A stretch of 64,000 nt of DNA from NCBI RefSeq assembly GCF_001571385.1, contig NZ_BCNW01000001.1, positions 2,271,470-2,335,469 on the forward strand, read 5' to 3'. The notes beneath the pieces are model-generated. The model was not told the origin of the DNA, searched no databases, and saw only the letters and a program-made list of their open reading frames with translations. Position 1 is the first letter of the stretch; each line of letters opens with the position of its first letter. This DNA comes from Methanofollis ethanolicus. GTDB lineage: Archaea > Halobacteriota > Methanomicrobia > Methanomicrobiales > Methanofollaceae. Positions 7,401-15,596 of the stretch are shown piece after piece. Both the position numbers and the translations under genes were made by a program.

Positions 7401-9986
7401 GGCCACCTCGAAGGGAGTCCGCGAGTACCCGGTCTCCGAGACGGCGGTGTCCGACCACCCGGTGCCGGTCGCGTTCGTCCAGTAGTTCCCCGCGATGTAC
7501 TTCCCGAGGACGATGTTCCGTCCCGACATATCGGTCGGGGCGATGTTCCAGGTGTAGGAGGCGGGCGCCGTGCCGGCGACATAGGTCGCGGCACTGAAGA
7601 GGTTGTTGTAGACCTGACCGCTCCCGCCATTGACGGCAAGGGCCGTCGCGTCCGACCGGACAATGTTTCCGGCGAGCGTCGCCGTGCCCGTCCACGCGGA
7701 CGGAACGGCGATGCCGGTGGTCGTGGAGGTCACCGTGTTCGCCTCAATGGAGACGGCCTCCACATCGGGCGTGACCTCGATGCCTGTCGGGGCTTCGACC
7801 GTGTTGCGGGAGATGGTGCCGCTTCCCCTGATGCCGACCGCCTTCGCGGTCACCTGGTTGTCGGTGACTGTCGCCGCGCCGGTGAAGATGCCGTACAGGG
7901 CGCTGCCGGTGACGGTGTTCCCGGTGAGGACGATCTCCGTCCCGGTAACATTGATGCCGACATCGCCGTTTTTGACCTGGCAGTTCTTAACGACGATATT
8001 CGACCGGTTCTCAGCAAAGATGCCGGTCTTGCCCGGTGTCTTCGCGCCGACAGAGAGGGAGAAGTACCCGCCGTCCAGCGTGACGTCGTCCGAGGCGATG
8101 ATCACTGGTTTGACATGGGCAGAGCCGGTGAACCAGTACTCGCCGGGCGCGGTGATCGTGTAGGTCATGGTGGCCCGGTCGTACGTGTATCCGCGTCCTC
8201 CTGTGATCTTCAACTCGCCGCCGCCAGACTCGGAGATCTTACAGAGGGGCATGGTGTCGTACACGCCCGACCCGGCGACGACCTCGAATGCCTCCTTGTC
8301 GTATCCCTTCACCGAGGAGTGGGTATCAGAGTACCCGCTCGCACCGTCGGTCGAACCCCACCAGTTGCCCGCGGTCCATTCCCCGCCGACGATGTTCCGT
8401 GCAAAGACCGGGGTCTCCGCATTCCACGCGTACTTCTCGATTGCCGCCGTCGTGACGTCGGGGTGGACGTAAGACGAGGTGTTGAAGGCGTTGTTGTAGA
8501 TCCGGGACGACCCGATCTGGCCGCCGGTGAGGGAGAGTGCCGGGCCGTCGGCACTGATCCGGTTCTCCGTCATGGTGAGGGCCGATACCGAGTTCAGTCT
8601 CAGGCCCGCGGTGGCGCTCGTGCCGGCGACCGTGTTGTTCCTGATGACGCTCTTCGAACCGGCTCTCGACCCGGCGTTCATGGCAACGATGCCATAGCCC
8701 TCGGCCGCGGAGACGCCGCAGCCGGAAACCTGGTTGTCGGCGAGGGTCAGGTCGGAAAACCCTCCGCTCAGGAAGATGCCGCAACCGCCTTTGACGCAGT
8801 CGATGCCCGAGTCGGAGACGCGGTTGCCCGTGACAGCGGCGCCGGCGACAGACTGGATGCCGTAGCCCATGGGACTCTCCCGGCCGCACCCGGTGACGAC
8901 GTTGTCCCTGACAGACCCGTCTTCAGTCCTGATGCCGAAACCGAACGAGAGGTCGCTCTCTCCGTTGCTGAAACCGCTGTCGGTGACGGTGTTCTTCTCG
9001 ATCGTCGTGCCGGCCATCCCGAAGATGCCGTTCCCGATGTTCTCGCCGCCGGCGCCGACGGTCTTGCCGCAGTCGGTGACGGTGTTACCGGAGATGATGC
9101 CGCCCTGGGCAAAGATGCCGGTGCCTGAGACCTCCTCGGCGCCTGAGGTGGTGACCTTGCCGCAGTCGGTGACCGTGTTGCCGGAGACGACGAGACCGGT
9201 CTTCGCATAGATGCCGTACGACCCCGTGCGCCCGTCGCGGCTCTCGGCGATCTGAGCGCACCCGGTCACGGTGTTGTCCGAGACTCTGCCGTCATAGCCC
9301 ATGGCCAGTATCCCGTAACTTCCCGGCCCCGGGGTCGTGCTGACCGGGGGGTTGCCGCAGTCTGTCACCGTGTTCGCGGTGACGACGACCTTCTGGGACG
9401 CTGCGTAGATGCCCTGGCACTCGGTGCTCTTCAGGGAGGTGATGGGTTCGTCGCCGCAGCCGTAAACGACGTTGTTGCGGACCGTGGTGGTCCTGAACGC
9501 CTCGGAGCGGATGCCCTGGCCGCGAAACCCGGTGATGTTCCCGAAGTTCTCGATGGTCGCACTGCCCGTGCCGTCCGTGACCTGCACGCCGTACGTCTGG
9601 CCGGCGGCATGGTCGGGGTCGGGCCTGAGTATATGCCCGTTGCCGTTCAGCACAACGCTCCCGTCGACCGCGACCTGGAACGTCCCGGAGACGTCCTCCT
9701 GCAGGGTGTACGTGCCGGGGACGGTGATCGTGCAGACGCCGTCCACGAATGCTTCCTGCGTGATATCTGACGGGGTGACGGCGAGGGCCGAGATGCCGTC
9801 CTCAGATGTTATTTCCGTGTCATTGCCGCCGGGAGTGACGGTCCCGACGATGTCTGTATCTTCGCCAGGGACTCCAGAGCCTGATACGCTCTCGTTTCCC
9901 TGCGTTTCTTCTGCCGCCGCACCGGGCATGCAGCAGAGTACCATTGCCGCCACAATGAGCAGCACCATCCATCGCATAGTTTTCAT
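4464..9986 (-). CDS. giant surface protein: parallel beta-helix repeats, PKD, PGF-CTERM
   Basis: 1840 residues. The signal peptide is MKTMRWMVLLIVAAMVLCCM. Residues about 100-1180 are right-handed beta-helix (NosD/CASH type) with dozens of turns of the form GNTVTDCG. The helix is built of three large modules, each closed by a GNWWGS or GNYWTN unit and a YD..PLC motif. A PKD-like domain follows (HTFTRFGPANVTLTV), then a region resembling the PGF-pre-PGF domain (KTPGFSVFTAV) and a second beta domain. A Thr/Pro stretch leads to the sorting tail SPGFGVLAALAGAAAAVALS. Such proteins are adhesin-like or matrix proteins. Cysteines recur in the helix turns. A TATA-like box is about 95 nt upstream of the ATG. 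Confidence 0.88.
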   Translation of the reverse strand: MKTMRWMVLLIVAAMVLCCMPGAAAEETQGNESVSGSGVPGEDTDIVGTVTPGGNDTEITSEDGISALAVTPSDITQEAFVDGVCTITVPGTYTLQEDVSGTFQVAVDGSVVLNGNGHILRPDPDHAAGQTYGVQVTDGTGSATIENFGNITGFRGQGIRSEAFRTTTVRNNVVYGCGDEPITSLKSTECQGIYAASQKVVVTANTVTDCGNPPVSTTPGPGSYGILAMGYDGRVSDNTVTGCAQIAESRDGRTGSYGIYAKTGLVVSGNTVTDCGKVTTSGAEEVSGTGIFAQGGIISGNTVTDCGKTVGAGGENIGNGIFGMAGTTIEKNTVTDSGFSNGESDLSFGFGIRTEDGSVRDNVVTGCGRESPMGYGIQSVAGAAVTGNRVSDSGIDCVKGGCGIFLSGGFSDLTLADNQVSGCGVSAAEGYGIVAMNAGSRAGSKSVIRNNTVAGTSATAGLRLNSVSALTMTENRISADGPALSLTGGQIGSSRIYNNAFNTSSYVHPDVTTAAIEKYAWNAETPVFARNIVGGEWTAGNWWGSTDGASGYSDTHSSVKGYDKEAFEVVAGSGVYDTMPLCKISESGGGELKITGGRGYTYDRATMTYTITAPGEYWFTGSAHVKPVIIASDDVTLDGGYFSLSVGAKTPGKTGIFAENRSNIVVKNCQVKNGDVGINVTGTEIVLTGNTVTGSALYGIFTGAATVTDNQVTAKAVGIRGSGTISRNTVEAPTGIEVTPDVEAVSIEANTVTSTTTGIAVPSAWTGTATLAGNIVRSDATALAVNGGSGQVYNNLFSAATYVAGTAPASYTWNIAPTDMSGRNIVLGKYIAGNYWTNATGTGWSDTAVSETGYSRTPFEVADGVYDRAPLCRVGMPPVSGVELAEAGEAGYTYASGKYTITAPGYYYFGIQPHTVSIESDDVVMDGRDVLLTADTRSTVVSTKARTEYRNITVKNCYIDGGYIGIRVEGTEGTDVSVLDCTLKNTKSYGIYVKNGVADGNVLTNCAYGGIGYQSIIAYDHARVTNNIVSGATKSSIYYSNTLSDGAGGAEIAGNRVMDGRGDGISVTGKDGTTTVTGNTVTAMRHAGISVTPGTNNPDIAGATVRVLDNIVTGCEVGIDSTVKTLELTRGNTVTDCGTGISGDGEIAGNTVRECGVGIAVPAGSVRPAAITGNRVVSVGGCAVEADGGSGSVYDNVFSTDTYVSGIAASAYAWNITPEEGENIVGGGVRAGNWWGSPGGMNGYSETNHAVNGYLGVDPANRYEPAPGACDYYPLVQTTDLVLDPALRVADGDVVIGMPAVFAAESAGTGLDWCGAWTWTFTDAAGTATLSFASAAMEAEHTFTRFGPANVTLTVADRDGQTIGTARWAGTVASLPLKVGIDDIEDGAAFTVTTSATFRADVPDLREPENATYLWEFVGGDVGTFSSSDTPETTVTFARPGICGIRLTVTPGGVDAETYPSDFVVCTAVVTVTPAVSTPPSPQNPVRPTIESGSPDVSAIVPEICVDRQDVDGDARFNVTVVTPASGDVPTFVAGMGRPEDAFLSLDITPENLKDAKKLNFSAVLTVCIPTSTVPEDEKYNMRVYRYNTVTAAWEALPTVWTKTRAGYHHYEVKTPGFSVFTAVRAIPKAEPPTPSTPSVVSSGSGGKSDLVAAVCDGDGVAHFKGVVRDVSPGSGAAGALVVVDEDAGVRPAQAFYRAFAVTVKRVSVENGIDITFCVPTAACTGAGYTKDDVALAFLAGGNWTVQSTRCLGEEGGMTSYAAHIPAAGTCAIVYGKEVTAGSGSAAVDTPTPTVAPTGAPTTDAPVASTTTTPAQSPGFGVLAALAGAAAAVALSGRRD

Positions 9987-10239
9987 CGAACCACGATCCG
10001 TCGTACAGGGTACACGATATCACCCGAACGGGCAACCGTGTAACCTGATAATAATTTTCAGAATAAAGGTAACACTCAGTTCGATATATACTGTATAGTT
10101 TCAAATCACGTATCCGTGACCCGAGGAAAACATATTACGCCATACCAGGACTGTCGAAGAAAGAAAGCACGAATAAAACGTTTAAAATAATTATGTGCGG
10201 CGAAGAGTCTGGCTGAGGCGGCGGATCAGTACCGTGCCG
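9987..10239 (-). promoter_or_regulatory. AT-rich upstream region of the giant surface protein gene
   Basis: AT-rich stretch between the beta-helix protein and the protease. On the minus strand it carries CAGTATATATCG (10082-10093) and GTTACCTTTATT (about 10058-10073), both TATA-like. The first would leave a leader of roughly 70 nt before the ATG at 9986. No gene is seen. Confidence 0.35.
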
Positions 10240-10269
10240 AAAAAAAAGAGTGCGCGGCCCCTGCCGCGC
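10240..10269 (-). terminator. hairpin plus oligo-T terminator of the subtilisin gene
   Basis: On the minus strand, a 7-bp GC stem (GCGCGGC at 10269-10263, GCCGCGC at 10258-10252) is followed by ACTCTTTTTTTT ending at 10240. It lies 8 nt after the protease stop and looks like a factor-independent terminator. Confidence 0.6.
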
Positions 10270-10277
10270 CACCGGTT

Positions 10278-12401
10278 TTACCTGCCTGGCGGCACCACCA
10301 CGCCCACATACAGGTCAGAGATGTACGTCGCATCCGCGAGGTCGACGACACCATAGGGCTCGGCATAATCGGCACGGAGGTCGGGTTCCGATGCCGTGTC
10401 CCGCGCACAGCTGTACACATAGGCGACATCCCCGATATCGGCCTCGACACCGTTGCCATTGAGGTCACGCGTCGTTATCGACGGCAGGGTCGCCCGTGCC
10501 ATCAGGACGGCACGGGAGGCGTTGACCCTCCCGCCCGAGGATATTTTCCCGTCAAGAGAGGGGATCCTGTCCACCGAGTCGATCAGGATCTGTTTGGTCT
10601 CTTCCGCGGTCAGACTCCGGTTCACCGACTTGATCAGCCCCGCAGTCCCCGAGACCATGGGCGTCGCCATGGACGTGCCGCTGTAGAACGCATACCCCTC
10701 TTCGGGGTCTGTATAGCGGGTGATCGTGAAACTGTCCAGCCAGGCAAAACTGCCCGGGTTTTTGGAATAATACAGGTACCCGATGTACAGGGGGTCGCCG
10801 CCGAGCATCGTGCCATACCTGTCCAGACCGACGACCCGGGAGACGATCTCCCCGTGCGAACTCCCGGTGACGACGTCGGCGATGTAACAACTCTCATTGT
10901 GGATCATGTCGTCATAGGACGGATAATTTCTGAAGTCGGTGGTGGAGACAAGGACCTGAAGTTTGTCCGTCCCCTCCCGGAGGGCGTACGCGGTGACGAA
11001 CTCCAGCGCGGTGTCCTCGAGGTCGGTGAACGGTGTGTCGGAGTACGTCAACGACACGTTCACGCCGGAGACGCCCAGGGCGTACCTGTCCGTCCCGCCC
11101 ATGTACCCCCCGCTCCAGTTGTCGCTCTCCAGATAGGAGAGCACATTCCAGGCGGCCGCCGACGACTCGGTGATATCGTCCTGATATGCCGCAGACCATA
11201 CGGGGACGGTGGAGAGGATGCCGACGCCCGGCGCCGCGACATGGACGCTGATCTTGCCGTAATTCGAGAAAATGGCCGGGTCGTCCCTGTTGTCGAGTGC
11301 GGCGACGGAGAGCACGTTCGGGCTGTTGTAGTTCGCCGGGTACATCGGGAAGGCGTCGTTGTCGGTGCCGTCATTGCCCGCGGCGCAGACGACCAGCGCC
11401 GACGAGGCCCGGATCGCATCCCTGTACGCCTCGCTCCCTTCGGCACCGCCGAAAGAGCAGCTGATGACGTCGGCCCCCATCGCAGTCGCGTACTTGATGG
11501 CGGCGATGGAGTGATAGACCGTGCCGTACCCCTGCGTATCGAGCACACGGACGGGCATGACCTTCGCCTCCCACATCACTCCGACAACGCCGGCGGTGTC
11601 GTTCCCGACGCCGGCAATGGTACCGGCACAGTGGGTGCCGTGCCCGTTAAAGTCCATGGGGTCGTTGTCGTCGTCGACAAAGTCCCAGCCGCGGATATCG
11701 TCGACATAGCCGTTGCCGTCGTCGTCGATGCCGTTGCCCGGTATCTCCCCGGCGTTTGTCCAGATGTTCGCCGCGAGGTCGGCGTGGGTGTACATGACCC
11801 CGCTGTCGACGACCGCGATGGTCACGTCGGACGACCCGGTGGTGACGTTCCAGGCGGCAGGGACGCTCATGTCGGCGCCCGGCGTCCCGGCCTGGTTATT
11901 GTAGTAGGCCAGCATGCCCTCGAAGCTCTGGCCGTCCTGCAGGACCTGGCCGGTGTTCTTCATGCCCCACAACCTATCAAAGTACGGGTCGTCAGGTTCT
12001 TTCAGGGCGTGCACGTAATAGTTCGGCTCGGCATATTCGACACTGGAGAGACCGGTGTAGTAGGCGACGGCCTCTTCGACGGAGACGCCGTCGGGAAGTT
12101 TCACGACCTGCATGCCGGGGACGAGGTCGCCCAGGTCGTCGGCAACGTCGGCACCGAGGGCGGCGTGGGCGTTCGCCGATGCCGAACAGAGGGACGGGCC
12201 GTCTCCTGCACCGTCGGCAAACCGTACGATGACGGTGTCTGGTTCGTACAGGGACGCATCGGGCACGACCTCGCCGCCGAAGCCCGAGCCCTGGGCCAGA
12301 GGGACGACCGACAGCAGGCAGAGGACTGCCAGGAAGGCATGAAATCCCCTGAATTGTATGAGGGGAGTATGAAAAATCATATTTGAGACATTGAAACGCA
12401 T
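10278..12401 (-). CDS. secreted subtilisin-like serine protease (S8) with dockerin-like tail
   Basis: 707 residues. The signal peptide (from either M1 or M8) ends near residue 38, followed by an I9-like propeptide (PDTVIVRFADGAG). The catalytic triad is D199 (AVVDSGVMYTHADL), H254 (NGHGTHCAGTIAGVGND) and S577 (YSGTSMATPMVSG), with oxyanion Asn343 (CAAGNDG). About 170 residues are inserted between VAAPGVGILST (to 398) and the Ser motif, where ordinary subtilases have 10-20; this inserted beta-rich domain is unusual. The C-terminus has a dockerin-like loop (DLNGNGVEADIGDV) and a weaker second one. It probably degrades extracellular protein or processes the neighbouring surface proteins. Minus-strand TATA-like AATTATATG lies near 12436. 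Confidence 0.9.
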   Translation of the reverse strand: MRFNVSNMIFHTPLIQFRGFHAFLAVLCLLSVVPLAQGSGFGGEVVPDASLYEPDTVIVRFADGAGDGPSLCSASANAHAALGADVADDLGDLVPGMQVVKLPDGVSVEEAVAYYTGLSSVEYAEPNYYVHALKEPDDPYFDRLWGMKNTGQVLQDGQSFEGMLAYYNNQAGTPGADMSVPAAWNVTTGSSDVTIAVVDSGVMYTHADLAANIWTNAGEIPGNGIDDDGNGYVDDIRGWDFVDDDNDPMDFNGHGTHCAGTIAGVGNDTAGVVGVMWEAKVMPVRVLDTQGYGTVYHSIAAIKYATAMGADVISCSFGGAEGSEAYRDAIRASSALVVCAAGNDGTDNDAFPMYPANYNSPNVLSVAALDNRDDPAIFSNYGKISVHVAAPGVGILSTVPVWSAAYQDDITESSAAAWNVLSYLESDNWSGGYMGGTDRYALGVSGVNVSLTYSDTPFTDLEDTALEFVTAYALREGTDKLQVLVSTTDFRNYPSYDDMIHNESCYIADVVTGSSHGEIVSRVVGLDRYGTMLGGDPLYIGYLYYSKNPGSFAWLDSFTITRYTDPEEGYAFYSGTSMATPMVSGTAGLIKSVNRSLTAEETKQILIDSVDRIPSLDGKISSGGRVNASRAVLMARATLPSITTRDLNGNGVEADIGDVAYVYSCARDTASEPDLRADYAEPYGVVDLADATYISDLYVGVVVPPGR

Positions 12402-12574
12402 AATACCGTTTAATCAGGTGGGAGGGTTTCACATATAATTATTCTTTTTTCACACGACCTATTACATAAAATGCAATATGTATTATGCAGGGGTGTGCGC
12501 AGGTCTGCCAGGAAAAAGAATGTCGACAGAAGAGGGTGGAGACTATCACCGAAAATTAGGGAGGGGAGACGTTT

Positions 12575-13861
12575 TCACTTCTTCTCCCACTTATACAGTT
12601 CCTGCACCTGCGCGAGGGTGCTCCCGCGTGCGATCTCCGCCCGCACCCGCTCCTCGTTTTTCTTCACTTCGAGGGCGCGGCGGGCGATCTCGTAGGCCCG
12701 CTCCTTCGGGATGACGACGACACCGCTCTCGTCCGCGATGATCCAGTCGCCGGGCCTGACCTGCTGGCCGCAGCAGGCGATCTCGGCGTTGATCTCGCCG
12801 AAGCCTTTCGCCTCCCCGGCGTTCGGGACGCAGGCGCGGGCGAAGAGGGGGTACTGCATCGCCCTGATGTCGTCGACGTCGCGGACGGCGCCGTCGATGA
12901 TGACGCCGGCGACACCCTGGACCTTTGCCGAGTGGGTGGCGAGTTCGCCCCAGGGGGCGACATGGGTCCGGCCGTCGTTGTTGATCACCAGGACGTCTCC
13001 GGGACGACAGAGGTCGATCGCCTCCACAGGCTTTGCCCAGTCGCCCGCAAAGGTCTGGACAGTCACCGCGGGGCCGGCGAACTTCACGCCCCTGGTGAGG
13101 GGGAAAAGGCCGGTCATCGCCCCTTTCCGGTGCATGGCGTCGGTGACGTTGGGCGCCGAGACCTGCATCAGGAGGGACCTGATCTCCTCGTCGGGGGACG
13201 CCTTCTTCTCGGGGACGATCGAGGGGTCGTCGATCGCCGCCCTGATCTTCTTCGCCGAGCTTTCGACGTCGCCAGACTTGACGATCCAGCCGCCGACGAT
13301 GACGATATCGGCCCCGGCCCGCACGGCCTCGGCCGCGGTCGCCGCGTCGAGGCCGCCCGCGACCGCGAGCTGGATGGAGACCGATCCTGCAAGGGTGCGG
13401 AGGAGGTCGACCGAACTCCTGCCGAGCATCTGCTGGTCGATCCCGACATGGGCGTTGACGATGTCGACGCCGAGGACTTCGAGGTCCTTCGCCCGCCCCA
13501 CCGGGTCGGCGACATGGATCAGGTCGGCCATGATCTTCACGCCGTACAGCCGTGCCGCCCGGACGCATTCGGCGATGACCGAGTCGTCGGCGTCGGCAAG
13601 GACGCAGACGATGTTCGCCCCGGCCTTGGCCGCCATCTCAACTTCCATCGTGCCGGTGTCGGCGATCTTCATGTCCGCAACGATCACCTGGTGGGGGAAG
13701 GCGCTGCGGAGTTCGCGCACCGCCGCCATTCCCTCGCTCTTGATCAGAGGGGTGCCCACCTCGATCCAGTCGGCGCCGCCCGCGACCGCTTCCCTCGCGA
13801 TCCGGGCGGCCCGGTGCAGTTCGAGGATATCGAGCGCCACCTGGAGCGTCGGACGTGTCAT
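12575..13861 (-). CDS. bifunctional 3-hexulose-6-phosphate synthase / RraA-like protein
   Basis: 428 residues from ATG 13861 (an open extension upstream is not conserved in type). Residues 1-210 are an orotidine decarboxylase-superfamily HPS domain, starting TRPTLQVALDILELHRAARI and carrying the metal and substrate motif VADMKIADTGTMEVEMA. Residues about 220-428 are an RraA/demethylmenaquinone methyltransferase-like domain (VIDGAVRDVDDIRAMQYPLF). HPS condenses formaldehyde with ribulose 5-phosphate or runs in reverse to make ribulose 5-phosphate; archaea without the oxidative pentose pathway use it for ribose supply. The role of the RraA half is unknown, perhaps an aldolase. It is divergent from gpmA across 115 nt. 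Confidence 0.88.
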   Translation of the reverse strand: MTRPTLQVALDILELHRAARIAREAVAGGADWIEVGTPLIKSEGMAAVRELRSAFPHQVIVADMKIADTGTMEVEMAAKAGANIVCVLADADDSVIAECVRAARLYGVKIMADLIHVADPVGRAKDLEVLGVDIVNAHVGIDQQMLGRSSVDLLRTLAGSVSIQLAVAGGLDAATAAEAVRAGADIVIVGGWIVKSGDVESSAKKIRAAIDDPSIVPEKKASPDEEIRSLLMQVSAPNVTDAMHRKGAMTGLFPLTRGVKFAGPAVTVQTFAGDWAKPVEAIDLCRPGDVLVINNDGRTHVAPWGELATHSAKVQGVAGVIIDGAVRDVDDIRAMQYPLFARACVPNAGEAKGFGEINAEIACCGQQVRPGDWIIADESGVVVIPKERAYEIARRALEVKKNEERVRAEIARGSTLAQVQELYKWEKK

Positions 13862-13976
13862 GCCTGAAAATGGGGCCGCGAAGGTGTTAAGACTTGCTTC
13901 GGCCTTGACAATGCAGGCGTCACCAATAAGAGGCAGTCCCGTAAACCAGTAGAAGAGAACACATCGAGGAATGGTC

Positions 13977-14726
13977 ATGATCAAACTCGTCCTATTACGG
14001 CATGGTGAGAGTGTCTGGAACAGGGAAAACCGGTTCACCGGGTGGACCGACGTCGACCTCTCGGAAAAAGGGGTGGAGGAGGCGCACGAAGCAGGCCGCG
14101 TCCTGCGGGAGGAGGGCTACACCTTCGACTGCGCCTTCACCTCGGTCCTGAAGAGGGCGGTCCGCACTCTCTGGATCGTCCTCGACGAGACCGACCTGAT
14201 GTGGATCCCGGTGACGCGCTCCTGGCGGCTGAACGAGCGCCACTACGGCGCCCTCCAGGGCCTGAACAAGGCCGAGATGGCGGCGAAGTACGGCGACGAG
14301 CAGGTCTTCATCTGGCGGCGGAGTTATGCGACGCAGCCGCCGGCGCTCGACCGGGACGACGACCGCCACCCGGCCCACGACCGCCGGTACGCGGGGATCC
14401 CTGAGGCCGCGGCCACGGGGACGGAGTGTCTGAAGGACACGGTCGGACGTTTCCTCCCGTACTGGGAGGAGGAGATCGTCCCGGCCCTGAAGGCGGGGAA
14501 GAGGGTGCTCATCGCCGCCCACGGGAACTCTCTCCGGGCCCTCGTGAAGCACCTCGACGCCATCCCGGACGACGAGATCGCGCACCTGAACATCCCGACA
14601 GGCATCCCCCTGGTCTACGAACTCGACGACGACCTGACGCCCCTGCGCCACTACTACCTCGGCGACCCGGCGAAGGTGAAGGCGGCGATCGAGGGCGTCA
14701 AGAAGCAGGGGACGGCAAAAAAATAA
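13977..14726 (+). CDS. gpmA: 2,3-bisphosphoglycerate-dependent phosphoglycerate mutase
   Basis: 249 residues, as for bacterial GpmA (250). It interconverts 3- and 2-phosphoglycerate. The phospho-acceptor motif is [20 protein letters not shown] and the second His motif [16 protein letters not shown]-terminal [16 protein letters not shown] matches the family closely. I choose ATG 13977 over 13971 because GAGGA (13966-13970) is 6 nt upstream of 13977 but abuts 13971. Many methanogens use the cofactor-independent enzyme, so a bacterial-type dPGM suggests transfer. It is followed by an oligo-T run. Confidence 0.92.
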   Translation: MIKLVLLRHGESVWNRENRFTGWTDVDLSEKGVEEAHEAGRVLREEGYTFDCAFTSVLKRAVRTLWIVLDETDLMWIPVTRSWRLNERHYGALQGLNKAEMAAKYGDEQVFIWRRSYATQPPALDRDDDRHPAHDRRYAGIPEAAATGTECLKDTVGRFLPYWEEEIVPALKAGKRVLIAAHGNSLRALVKHLDAIPDDEIAHLNIPTGIPLVYELDDDLTPLRHYYLGDPAKVKAAIEGVKKQGTAKK

Positions 14727-14728
14727 TT

Positions 14729-14739
14729 TCTCTTTTTTT
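14729..14739 (+). terminator. oligo-T terminator after gpmA
   Basis: TCTCTTTTTTT begins just after the gpmA stop (T7 at 14733-14739). Archaeal RNA polymerase stops on such T-runs without a hairpin. No gene is seen in 14740-14885. Confidence 0.4.
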
Positions 14740-14885
14740 CGGTCCTGCCGGAACCACCCGACAGGTCAAAAAGATCCGGACGTCCCCGACCGCGGTCAGG
14801 GGAGGGGTCGCATGAATAGTATAGGGTATCAAAAAAGGGGCCTGGTGTGGTGTTCCAGAGATCCCCGCACAAAAGGACGTGCCAC

Positions 14886-15425
14886 CTATGCCAGCTGATA
14901 CTGCCGCTGAATGAGCTGCATCCCCCCGTCCTCAAGGAAGTTGTCCAGAAATATGTTCTGCACAAGTTCCCAGCCCTCCAGTTCCGTCTCCTCCTTTTCG
15001 GTCGGGAAGTAGAGCCAGAGGCGTTCTTTTCCCACCCTGAAGAGACAGAACCGCCGTCCTTCCTTGTAGAAGGTGACAAGGCCTTTCCCGGTTCTGTTGA
15101 GCGGCGACACCACAGGATCATACCCCACGGTGAAGGTGACGCCGCCGCCCAGGGCGAGCGTCCGGTCGAAGAGGTCGAGAGCAATTTTCCGGTAGACCGG
15201 GCTCTCCGGGAGCTCCACCCTCCCTTCGAAGTCAGATGAGTCGCGTGAGTGGATGCCGGCGTCATAGGCCTCGTAGAAATCGAGCAGACGCTCGATCACA
15301 TCGGAGAAGGAGTCCCGCACCGTGCCGAGGGCCTTGAGGCGGGCGTACTCCTGTTCCCTGACGCGGACCGTCCTCGTCTCCATCGCCCGTCCGGCCGCGA
15401 CCTGTTCGATTGCCGATTCAGTCAT
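14886..15425 (-). CDS. unknown protein with antitoxin-like N-terminal segment
   Basis: 179 residues from ATG 15425 (AAGGGGGA lies about 10 nt upstream). Residues about 17-52 (ETRTVRVREQEYARLKALGT and SFSDVIERLLDFYE) resemble ribbon-helix-helix VapB/DUF7557-type antitoxins. The remaining 120 residues are a separate alpha/beta region (GGGVTFTVGYDPVVSPLNRT and DNFLEDGGMQLIQRQYQL) that I do not recognise. No toxin gene is adjacent. It could be a transcriptional regulator in which a small DNA-binding segment is joined to a sensor domain; this is inference. Confidence 0.6.
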   Translation of the reverse strand: MTESAIEQVAAGRAMETRTVRVREQEYARLKALGTVRDSFSDVIERLLDFYEAYDAGIHSRDSSDFEGRVELPESPVYRKIALDLFDRTLALGGGVTFTVGYDPVVSPLNRTGKGLVTFYKEGRRFCLFRVGKERLWLYFPTEKEETELEGWELVQNIFLDNFLEDGGMQLIQRQYQLA

Positions 15426-15596
15426 AGAGTTTTTCCCCCTTGCACCGAAGTGCACATCCCTCTCTGTGCACAAATAATAAAAAAGTATCGAAACGTGTGA
15501 ACAATAAACACGACATCAGATATGGGTAACACCGCGGGGCGGCGGCAGAGGGAGATAATGAGGCACGAAAGAGGCTGAAAAAGGGAGGAGAAACTT

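Noticed and set aside
6924-9128. 734-codon plus-strand frame
   Set aside because: Antisense shadow of the beta-helix repeats; no domain or signal peptide.
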